Part shown: one piece after another, positions 13,704 to 23,349 of the stretch
Layout: every line of letters starts with the position of its first letter
Position numbering within the stretch: the first letter of the stretch is position 1
Translations under genes and position numbers: made by a program
The notes under the pieces: model-generated
The model's input: only the letters and a program-made list of their open reading frames with translations
Database searches by the model: none
Told to the model about the DNA's origin: nothing
Assembly: GCF_000182925.2 (NCBI RefSeq)
Contig: NC_026505.1
Span: 2,604,001-2,668,000, forward strand
Reading direction: 5' to 3'
Source: Neurospora crassa OR74A
Taxonomy: Eukaryota; Ascomycota; Sordariomycetes; Sordariales; Sordariaceae
Length of the DNA stretch: 64,000 nucleotides

Positions 13704-14075
13704 GAATAAATCCTACGAGGGAAATTATATTTAATAGCCTATTTAGTAATATTATTCGATTTAGATAATTGTCTATTATTAAATATCCCCGGTCGGTATT
13801 ACTTAGGTTATTTACTACTATATAAAAAAATAAAGAGAATAATTTTTATTTTAGTAAAACCCCTTCTATATTTAATTTTTAAATTATAATTTAATTAATT
13901 ATACGGAACTACGAAAAACCCTATTCGTCTAGGCTAGATTCGGGTTAAATTAGGCGTTTCTAATTTTAACGAATATATAGGGAGGTAAAGAAATATACGT
14001 AGGTTTATTATATAGAATGAAAGTAATAAATATTGGGAAAGATAAATGGATTTTGAAAGGTATATTGAAAATATT

Positions 14076-14175
14076 NNNNNNNNNNNNNNNNNNNNNNNNN
14101 NNNNNNNNNNNNNNNNNNNNNNNNNNNNNNNNNNNNNNNNNNNNNNNNNNNNNNNNNNNNNNNNNNNNNNNNNNN
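14076..14175. other. Assembly gap (100 N)
   Basis: Exactly 100 N inside the AT-rich block, so the gap size is unknown. An open frame drawn across it is an artefact of the N run. Confidence 0.98.
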
Positions 14176-15124
14176 GTATAAAAATTTTCTTAAGTATTAA
14201 ACCAATATTTTCGGCTTCCGCTAATTTATTTATATAATATTTTAATTTTAGTAAATAAAATACTATTAATTTACTTTATTCTAATTATATTCTAATTAAC
14301 CCTTACTTAGTAACTACCTATCTTCGCTCCTAAATACTATACTCTATCTTTCTAATTCCTTTAATAAAATATGAATAAGGTTAATTGCGTTGAACTTTAT
14401 AGATAAACTATTAATTGAGGCTTCTATAGATATTTTAATAAAGTTTTTATTCGCTATAAACGTTATTTTAAAAGTATTCCTACTAACTATAAAGAAAATA
14501 CTTATATAGGGTACTTGAAGTATCTTCTAAATAAGGTAATTATTATAATAAATATACTAATAATTCGGAAGGGTATAGAATATTATTATATCCCTAAAGA
14601 ATATAGATCCTAATATTTAGCGGTTAATATATAACGCCTATAGGGTATAGGGTAGGGATGGAATTCCTTTAATACTTTCTATTATAATTATTCTTTAGGT
14701 ATATATTTCGAATTTATATATAATAAAAAAACGTAGAATAAGAATTTATTAATATATTCTCTCAATCTGGTTTTTTAAATAAGAGTAGATATAGCGGAGG
14801 ATTTAAGGGTAAAAGGGGTTAATTTCGAATCGTTTAATAAATAATTTAATTTAGTAATTGAAAATTATAAAGAGTAATTTAAATAAAAGGTTCTACTATA
14901 TAGATAGAGATAATTTTTAAATTGAGGGCGTTATTATAAACGTTTGGTTAAATTAAGTAATTAAGTGCTTCGACTATTTAAATATATAAATATATTATAA
15001 TTTACTAACTTAAATTAAAATCTCTAATTAATTATTATAAGCGGGTAAGTAGAGGCGTTTTAGTATAAGTAAGGGTTTATACTTATAATAGGGCTATATA
15101 TTTAAAATATTTTGTATAAAAATA

Positions 15125-15453
15125 TAAATTACTAAATCTTCGTTAGCTATATTATTTCTTTATAGGAAAACTTTACTTTAAAGAAGTATAATTAAAAGTA
15201 GAGAAAGATGAATTAGGAGGAATAATTAGGAGGAAACCTTTATAGAATACTTCGCTTTACTAATAAAATTAAAGAGTATTTTCTATAAAGAAGTAAATTG
15301 TTAAGTCTTTTTTAATTATATTATTTTTTTATAGGAAAACCTTACTTCGAAATATAATTAAAGGAAGGTAGGGAAAAATAAATTAGAAGGAACGATTAGG
15401 AGGGGAGGAGGGGGGCTTTTATAGAATACTTTACTTTCCTAGTAAAATTAAGG
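15125..15453 (+). repeat. Tandem repeat of about 170-180 bp next to a gap
   Basis: Two units match in order. The TTATTT...TATAGGAAAA segment starts at 15152 and 15321 (169 bp apart). The TATAGAATACTT(C/T)(G/A)CTTT segment starts at 15241 and 15420 (179 bp apart), so small indels separate the units. The second unit ends at the N gap, so the array may continue in unassembled sequence. Confidence 0.7.
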
Positions 15454-15553
15454 NNNNNNNNNNNNNNNNNNNNNNNNNNNNNNNNNNNNNNNNNNNNNNN
15501 NNNNNNNNNNNNNNNNNNNNNNNNNNNNNNNNNNNNNNNNNNNNNNNNNNNNN
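15454..15553. other. Assembly gap (100 N)
   Basis: Exactly 100 N between two tandem-repeat regions. A collapsed or unresolved array is the likely cause of the break. Confidence 0.98.
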
Positions 15554-15556
15554 TTA

Positions 15557-15905
15557 CCAAAGCCCGGTAATAATAAACCGAAGTACGAAAGATAATAGGC
15601 CGAAATTGAAAGATAAAAGGACTAAGCTAAAAGATAATAGGCTAAAGCCCAGTAATAATAGGCTAAAGCTGAAGGATAAAAGAATTAAACTAAAAGATAA
15701 TAGGCTAAAGTTGAAAAATAATAGGCTAAAGCCAAAAGATAATAGGCCGAAGCCGAAAGATAATAGGCCGAAATTGAAGGATAAAAGGATTAAGCTAAAA
15801 GATAATAGGCCGAAGCCCGGTAATAATAGACCGAAACTAAAAGATAATAAACCGAAGCCCGGCAATAATAGGCTAAAGCCGAAAAATAAAGGGACTAAAT
15901 TTAAA
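15557..15905 (+). repeat. 21-bp minisatellite coding a 7-residue repeat
   Basis: Units of about GATAATAGGCCGAAGCCGAAA recur roughly 14 times. On the + strand this reads as heptads such as KDNRPKP, KDKRIKL and GNNRPKL, with an open frame at 15606-15914. Differences between units are mostly CCG/CTA and GCC/GTT changes, consistent with RIP. The array starts right after an assembly gap. The repeat may have belonged to a basic, Pro-rich protein, but periodic sequence also stays open by chance, so I do not call it a gene. Confidence 0.75.
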
Positions 15906-16128
15906 GAGAAATAGATAACCTTTAATATTAGCTAAACTTAATTAAAAATATACGCTAAAGCCGAAGAATAAAAGAACTAAATTTAAAGAGAAGTAGATAA
16001 CCTTTAATATTAGTTAAATTTAATTAGAAATATACATTGAAGCCGAAGAATAAAGGGACCGAATTTAAAGAGAAGTAAATAACCCTTAATATTAGTTAAA
16101 CTTAATTAGAAATACTACGCTAATACCT
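15890..16128 (+). repeat. 82-bp repeat, three units
   Basis: A unit containing AAAGAGAA(A/G)TAGATAACC, a TTAATATTAG(C/T)TAAA segment and GCCGAAGAATAAA recurs with GAGAA anchors at 15906, 15988 and 16070, exactly 82 bp apart. It directly continues the 21-bp minisatellite. 82 is not a multiple of three, so the repeat does not preserve a frame. Confidence 0.8.
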
Positions 16129-16254
16129 TACAATAGGCATCCTAAATTAGGAATTAATATAGAAATAATATAATAAGGAGGAGAATATAAGTATACGAAT
16201 CAATTAGGTATACTCTAATATTAAATTTATTATATTAAAGGAAGGAGAGGCAGC

Positions 16255-18470
16255 CGATTTAAATATAATTATTTTAAATCTATTTAATCTTAGACCTAAC
16301 TACTATATATAATTCAATTTTAATACCCTCTTAGCCGAAATCCAGATTAGGATTTTTAAATTCTAATTATTTAAAAAGGGCAAACTTATTTATATTATCT
16401 CCTAATTCAATTACTTTGTCTTAAACGAAGATTTTTTAGAGGAAGCGGCGCTTAGAAACCGAAATAGTTTTAAAAATATCTTTTTCTTAGGGAAGTATAA
16501 TTATAATATTACTTAAAGTAGCTAACCCTCTAATTTATTCCTCCGTATCCTTCTAATATACTATTGATTCTTTTTTATTAATACCTACTACTTTTATAAC
16601 CTTAATTTATTCGCTTTCTCTAATTTAAACGAATTTTTACAATTCTACTAAAGGATCGGTCCGGCCTATATTAACTACTTATAATACTTTAAAATTATAT
16701 TAATAGGAAACTAATATTTAATTATTCCTTTAGATTAAAATAGTTATATCCTTATTTTACGCTATACTTCCCCTCTCAATTTTCTCCTAGATTATTATTA
16801 TTTTAAAAGTCTAGTTATTTTCGTTAATAAAAGCGGGAAGATATATATCTATCATCGGTATAAAAATTTAATAATTTAGGACTTTATAGTTCGTTAAATT
16901 ACTAACTAGCTTAATTAGTATAAGTATTGTACCTTCTATTATATTTAAAGAATAGATTTTATTTATACCCTCTATAGTTTAGAATAGATTTACTTTTATA
17001 ATTTATATAAAGCTATTATATTTATATTTAGGATTACTATTTATAAACTAATAGCTAATTAATTATTTATTAAGGATATTACGAATATTATTATTATATA
17101 GAAAGTGTCTAACCGTTAAGAAAGTTTAAGATTAGAGAATTTGGAGCTTCTTTTTAGTAATAATAGTTAATAAAAGGTTTGGAATTCTAATTAAGTAAAT
17201 TAGAGGTTCGTCGAAAGTTTTTATAATAATAATACTAATATAGGGTTATATAACTAACTCCTTAGTAGGGTTTATAATATTAATATTCTATTGTATATAA
17301 ATATAAGTAGTAATTTAAAATAAGAGTATTCTTTAAATTCGGGAAGCTCGAATTCTTTAAATTTAAATTCTTCGAGTTTAAGTTCTTCGAATTCGAATTT
17401 AAATTCTTCTTCTAGCGGACCGTATTATAAGTGTAGAGGTCCGGCTATAAGTACTATAGGAAGCTTTATTACCTATATTATTAATTTTAGTAATTTAGAA
17501 TCTATATCCGATTTTAATATAGAAACCAATTTACTATTTAAAAGTACTACCGGAAGGAGGGCTATTAATATAATAATTAAACTCTTATTAGATTTAGACA
17601 ATAATAGCCTCTTTATTAATTAATATAACTATTAATAATAATATTAATTTAATTTAACCCTTTACCCCTTAGAAGGAGGTTCTAGTATAATAGTATCCGT
17701 CCTAGCCCAATTCTATTCCCTTACGCTTATAGGTTCTATAATTTCTAATTTCTTAAATAAAGGCTTCTTTATCCTAACTAACTTTAAATATTTAGAAACT
17801 CTTTTTAAATTTAGTTCTAAGAGTAATTTAATATTAAGAGGAGGTTCTTAAAGTTTTATTTTGTTACTTAATATTTAATTAACATTATTAGCAGCGAAGT
17901 ATTTACTTCTTAATAATATAGCTACTCTAGAGTCTACTAATATAATAATTTTAAGGAGGGGTTCTATATCTTTATTCTTATTAAGATCGCTTTCTTAATT
18001 ATTTTCGAAGTCAGTTTTTAAGTTTAAATCTTTAATTATTAAGAGAAATAGGAATAGGAATAGAAGTTGAGTGGGATCGGCGTTTAATTATAGAATATAC
18101 TTATAGTATAAATCTTTAGGGAGTTCGGGATTAAATTTATTTATTAAATAAATTCTAAGGCTATCCGAGAGGGAGAATATTAATTTGACGAATGTAAATA
18201 AGAATAGTGAGGATAATAGTTATAGTAGTAATTTACTTAGGAGAAATAGTAAAAATAAAAATAGGGAATTAATAATAATTAATAAAGATAATAATAAAAA
18301 TAGAAATTAAGATATAAAAGGTCGGGATAGTAGGTATAAAGGGGATAGCGATATTGAAATAATAAATTCGGTTTAGGTTTAATTCTATTTTAATAAAGTA
18401 TTAGAGGATAGAAATAATATTTTTATTTAAGAATAATATATATATTTAGTATTAAGGTAAACGTTAAATT
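16255..18470 (+). pseudogene. Long decayed reading frame with Ser-rich region
   Basis: One frame holds from at least 16316 to 17690. Codons checked at 16316, 17345, 17582 and 17672 are in phase, and most stops are TAA or TAG at Gln-compatible positions. Phase is lost by about 17960, although coding-like sequence seems to continue to about 18470. The decoded product has a Leu/Phe-rich first half, a Ser/Asn-rich stretch near 17340-17420, then a Gly/Ile-rich part and a polar, Arg/Lys/Asp-rich end. I do not recognise the family. Its position inside repeats argues for a mobile-element gene, which is inference. Confidence 0.5.
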
Positions 18471-18814
18471 AATTTAATTAATACTCCTTTTTATTTATAA
18501 ACGCCTTAGGTTATATTACTAATATATTTTTAGTAGGCTAGTAGCCCTTAAAGGGATTTAAAAATACTTACTTAGTATTTAATTTACTAAAGGCTACTTT
18601 TTATTACTAAATTAAATATTAGAATTAATTATTTTCCAACTCTTCTTTACTTACATCTATATATTTCTATTCCCCTAAACCTCTTTATATACCTTCCCGG
18701 GGGCTATATCCTTATAGAATTTAATTAAACTCCCCTCCCAATTATAATTCCTTTTAACCTTATTAGATTTCTTCGTATATTTATTATACTAACGCTACCT
18801 CTACTACTACTGTA

Positions 18815-19090
18815 CTATTACTATATAGGGAAGTATACTTTTATTTTATACCTTTATTATTTTCCTATAGGGAATTATACTTTTATTATTTTCCTATAGG
18901 GAATTATATTTTCATTATTTTCCTATAGGGAATTATACTTTTATTATTTTCCTATAGGGAATTATACCTTCATTATTTTCCTATAAGGAATTATACCTTT
19001 ATTATTTTCCTATAGGGAATTATACTTTTATTATTTTCCTATAGGGAATTATACCTTCATTATTTTCCTATAAGGAATTATACTTTAAAT
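18815..19090. repeat. 29-bp minisatellite built on the palindrome
   Basis: Eight units repeat with an exact 29-bp period, with CCTATA starting at 18864, 18893, 18922, 18951, 18980, 19009, 19038 and 19067. A less regular unit lies near 18821. Each unit carries TTTTCCTATA(G/A)GGAA, the core of the palindrome scattered over the rest of the block, then TTATAC(T/C)TT(T/C)ATTA. Unit differences are all transitions. Confidence 0.9.
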
Positions 19091-20545
19091 GAAAATATAA
19101 TTAAAACTTTCGTTATAGGAAATATTTATTAATAGTTTTATATATATAGATTTAAGTAGAAGATAAGTAAGTAATATTATTACCGAGGAAGTTATACTTT
19201 ATTTGCAAAATAAATTATAAAATTCTATTTATACAAAAAAATTACTATTAAGCGTTGTATATCCCTCTATTAAGTTATATAGCAACCTTATTTATGTAAA
19301 GTTATATATATTAAATTTATCCTTTAAAGGAAAAAATGAAGAATAGAAAAGAAATTTAAGAAAAAAGGAATTAAAAAGGGGTAGTTCGAATTAATAGCCT
19401 CTCAAAAAAAAAGTATATATAAATATTAATTATATTACAATATTGAATTTTATATATAAGCGTTATATAGGTTTATATAAAAATTTATATAATAATACTA
19501 ATAAGAAAAAAAACTTAAATTATATAATAAATTAGCGAATAAGTTTGGACTTCCTCGGATTTATTAGGGTTTTATTCGAAATTAATTAGTAAATTAACGG
19601 ATTTTATTAGATATTTTACCCCTTTTTATAGATAATAGGTATAGGATAATATAAATTGTATAATTATGTATATATTTATTAATATAGGAGGAATAACTTT
19701 AATCCTTTTTTTAGAATTTTTTTTATCTGATTATTCTTTAATTATTTAAATATTTATTACTTTACCGCCGTTACCTTACTACTATTATAAAATCTATTAA
19801 AGGTAATTAATAATTTATTTTATAAAATAGCGCTTATTTACTATAAATTTATAGCCTTTAATGTATATAAGGAATATTTAAATAGTAATTAGAAATTTAT
19901 TAAACCTAAGGATAAAGGTAAGCGTTAGGCTATAGTACCCCCTTTAGAGGTTAATAAATATATAAATATAGGGATTAATTATTAATTTATCCTTAAATTA
20001 TCCCTATTAATTTCTATAGAGCGTATATATAATCGCCCTTAGTAAAATCTTCTACTATTAGAAGGAGCCTAAGCCGGATTATTATAGTATAGATATTTAG
20101 TATAATTTTAATATAAATAAAATTTGAAAATTATTAAAATTAATATAAAAGTTAATATTTAATTATATTAGATTGTATTTACAACCTATAGTAATTTAAT
20201 TAGGTATTTAAAGGGTATTTACAATATTCCTAAAGAATATCTACCGGACATTTTAATTAGAGGTATTAAAATTAAAGTTTATATAATTACTATTAATATA
20301 TAATTTAACGCTACAAAATCTCAATATAATTAAACTAATTATAAATAAATTTAGGATAGTATAAGGATTTAATAATTTCTATAACCTTAAATTAAACTAT
20401 AATTATCCTTATTTTTAATAGGACTTTATACTTAATTATTCTTAAGAAATATAAGGTAATAAATTTCGATAGAGAATTAAACTTAATTATTTAGGCTAAA
20501 AACGCCCTTTAAACCTATATATCGGACTCGCCTTTAATTTAAAAT

Positions 20546-20760
20546 AAATAATAGGAGGATAAATAAGAAATATAATAGGAGAAGTAGCCAGAGGATAAAT
20601 AGTAGGAGGATAAATAGGAGAAATAGTAGAAGGAGAAGTAGTAGGAAGATAAATAATAGAAGGATAAATAGGAAATATATTAGGAGAAGTAGTAAGAGGA
20701 TAAATAGTAGGAGGATAAGTAGGAAATATAGTAGGAGAAATAGTAAGAAGATAAAGAAAA
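20546..20760 (+). repeat. Purine-rich coding-type minisatellite
   Basis: Short units of the form GAGGATAAATAG and GAAATATAGTAGGAGAAGTAG alternate. In frame 2 they decode as Glu-Asp-Lys and Glu-Lys runs, with TAG/TAA where Gln would fit. Frame 2 continues upstream to at least 20462 and downstream to about 20890, so the array was probably a charged repeat inside a longer protein gene that RIP has destroyed. Confidence 0.65.
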
Positions 20761-20887
20761 TTCGGATTTAATAGATTTATAATTAAAATTTAAAGATAGA
20801 GGGGTATAAAAGAATTAGTAAAATAATAAGGCGGAGGAAGAGGTGGATAATCTTATATAAACGCCCTTTTAGAAGAATAGGAATATA

Positions 20888-21165
20888 AATTTCCTAATTA
20901 TACTTCTAATATATCTCTAATATATTACTAATAATTCTTAAATTAATATTCAATAAATAAAGAAGATATATAAGCAACGCTATAATATATATTCTTCTAC
21001 TTTATTTATTTATATACTATATAAAGCGGTTAAATATAATTATAAATTTTTAAAGTATATTTTATAGAACTTATACTAATTATAAATTTATTATAAGCCC
21101 TCCCCCTATCTATTATAATAATAATAGTAAAGGCCGGAGCTATATTATTTAGGACGAATTTTATT
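20888..21165 (+). repeat. Diverged copy B of a ~280-bp repeat
   Basis: This is the partner of 8585-8880 in the same orientation, with matching anchors and spacing. Here it follows the Glu/Lys-coding array, whereas copy A follows the 111-bp repeat. The two parent elements therefore share a 3' part but differ upstream. Confidence 0.7.
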
Positions 21166-21917
21166 ACAATACGGGTAAGCCTACGGAGATTATAATTTCT
21201 TCATTTAAAGTTTAAATTTAATAATTATAATTAAAATATTAAAATTAATAATAGTAGGGATAATTAAAATAAATTAGAGATAAGTTAAGGATAAATTAGA
21301 TTACCTTTGGGCTATTTAATCCTTAACTATATTTATAGCGCCCTATTAGTATTGGGTTTTTTTATAGATAAATTATTTCTCTATAAGGAAAGTCTTTTAC
21401 AAGCAATTAGGGATCTTTCTCCGCGGGGAAATTTTTGTATATATATTATTCTCTGTATAGGTAAATATATTAATAGTATTAAATTCAATTTCGTCTATAA
21501 TAGTATTATTAAAGCGTTAAATAAAAGGAGACTATAGGCCTTATAAGGAGAAATAATCCTATTTAATGTTGCTATTGAAGTGACTTTGTGCGAATACGTT
21601 TTGTAGTAACTATGTTAATTTTTTATTTTGGTAGGTCGAATCGATTTTCTATATAAATATACGGACCACTGGGTTAGGAAGCTTTAGGTATGGGGTCGGG
21701 TCATCTGACCACTCACTCTAACGATATCCACTTATATGAAAAGGGAGACCCCGAACAATTATCCCTTCAGTTGAACGGACTCGCCCTTTGCTATTCATAT
21801 TCAGTGTGTCCTTGTCTCTCGTCGGTTTATACTCATTTGAAACCTTTTGCCCGTCAATATTCCAGCGTCAGTCGCATTACTGTATATACATATTTCTGAA
21901 AGCGCTCTTCACTCACC

Positions 21918-22603
21918 ATGGATGAAATCAACCCCCTTCCCGGCAACTACCATCAAGCTCTCAAGCTTATCGACGAGGCACACGCCCAGGATCCGAGATC
22001 GGTCGAGAGGAAGTCCGGTTCCGTGCCGTTTGAGCTCGATTATGCCCAGCATATGACACGCTGGCTGGCGGTCAGGGAACCTAGAGCGTCGCCCGTTTTG
22101 CAACTTGCATGCCGGGCTCAGCATTTCCGAAGGTTCGCGTTGATCGACTTTCCATGTTTGTTGAAATGAACCTCTTTCTCACACATGCCAAACACAGATG
22201 GGAAATCCCGCGAAGCAGCTATCCCATGACTCGGCCCGGATATCTCACCTGGCGCGCCAAGCTCAAGTCCCAAGCGGCAAAGCAGGTGGCCGAGCTGCTC
22301 GCGGACGCTTCCATCCAGCCTCCGCTGAGCCAGGAGGAGATCGACCGGGTGGCCGCCCTGGTAAGGAAAGAGGATCTCAAGACCGATAGCGACACTCAGG
22401 TCCTTGAGGACGTCGCATGCCTAGTATTCCTGGACGAGCAGTTTGAAGATTTTGAGAAGCGGGCGGACATTGACGAGGAGAAGATGGTGGGCATCTTGAG
22501 GAAGACATGGGGCAAGATGAGTCCGTCTGGACATGCGCTGGCCCTCCAGATGCACTTGAGCGAACGGGCTAAGATCCTGATCGAAAAGGCTTTGGGTGTT
22601 TAG
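21918..22603 (+). CDS. DUF4202 domain protein
   Basis: The gene has two exons (21918-22132 and 22198-22603) and a 65-nt intron, giving 206 residues. The intron interrupts the family's most conserved segment, and after splicing it reads RAQHFRRWEIPRSSYPM. A second conserved segment, LEDVACLVFLDEQF, lies in the C-terminal half. DUF4202 proteins occur in fungi and bacteria and are sometimes annotated as glutamyl-tRNA synthetase-like, but no catalytic synthetase motif is visible and the function is not established. The length agrees with a single complete domain. The start ATG has a good context (CACCATGG). This is the first intact gene after the RIP block, about 350 bp from its edge. Its codons are GC-rich and show no RIP damage. 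Confidence 0.85.
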
Positions 22604-23349
22604 AAGTGAAATTTACATGTCGAATGAAAGAGGAAGGAATAACTTCAAGTCGAATTCGGCGTTCAAACAGTGTAAAAACGTTTGACATCGCATATGATGT
22701 CTGCAAAATGCAGAGAAGCGCTTGTATGGTAGCGCTACAGGTAATGTAGGGAGGGGGAGGACCCTTTTCAATAGGGTGATGATGGCCTGTATGGTAAGAA
22801 TCCCAGTACCGCTTTCACGACTCGGCGCCTAACTACATTTCATCGTTACAAAAGAAGCGTTGAAACCCGAAAAGACCACAATACTTTTTAACTGATATTC
22901 CGTTGTGCTCAATGCATTCAGTGCTTAGGTTGATACAGCACGCAACTGGCTTCAGGTGGCATGGCATCATCGTCACGGCAGAGAGTGCCACTGCAGAGCC
23001 CTAAACAGATGACCCACTTCCCCAGTGCCCCTGCCGGCCCGGACAACCCCACTCCCGTCCCGCCTCCATTCCGGGGCGGGGGACTGATGGTGGATCCCCG
23101 CCTGGTCCAAGTCTCAACCGTTTTAAGGTGTCTTCAGAGCTCGGGGCCACTTCCCCCGAGTTCATTCTGGCTATTCTCTTGTGTCACGGTATGTCACAGC
23201 TTTGGACCGATTGCTGATCAGCAACTTCTTTTTCGTTGTGCTGCTTGTAAGACCCGATGCCCAATTGTCTGTCTTTTTAAACTGGCTGATAACCCATCCC
23301 TTCCTCCCCCATCGTGTCTGCAACATCACCATCACGACCACCATTCAAA
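22604..23349. other. Intergenic region with dehydrogenase promoter
   Basis: This covers the 3' side of the DUF4202 gene and the upstream region of the dehydrogenase gene. It is C-rich near 23020-23080. Apart from the possible CRE-1 sites listed separately I see no recognisable element. Confidence 0.6.
23071..23081 (+). promoter_or_regulatory. Possible paired CreA/CRE-1 sites
   Basis: CCGGGG and GCGGGG overlap by one base here, and both match the SYGGRG consensus of the carbon catabolite repressor CreA/CRE-1. They lie about 270 bp upstream of the FMN dehydrogenase start. Glucose repression of a lactate-type dehydrogenase would make sense, but the motif is short and occurs by chance. Confidence 0.3.

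Larger units (their letters stand above)
1..21560. repeat. AT-rich, RIP-mutated repeat block
   Basis: This stretch is far more AT-rich than the rest of the window. CpA and TpG are scarce while TpA is abundant and CpG is not lost, which is the RIP pattern expected when C in CpA is mutated to T. No intact gene of normal length is present. The block consists of decayed reading frames, tandem arrays and dispersed palindromes, listed separately. Three 100-N gaps fall inside it. The composition changes sharply near 21,540-21,600, just before the first normal gene. It is probably constitutive heterochromatin, which is inference. Stretches with no separate entry show nothing I can identify. Confidence 0.9.

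Noticed and set aside
14046-14237. Open frame crossing 100 N
   Set aside because: More than half of it is the assembly gap, so it has no support.
15554-15914. Repeat proteins on both strands of the 21-bp array
   Set aside because: A 21-bp periodic sequence stays open in several frames. The array lies in RIP-mutated DNA, so I list it as a repeat and not as a gene.
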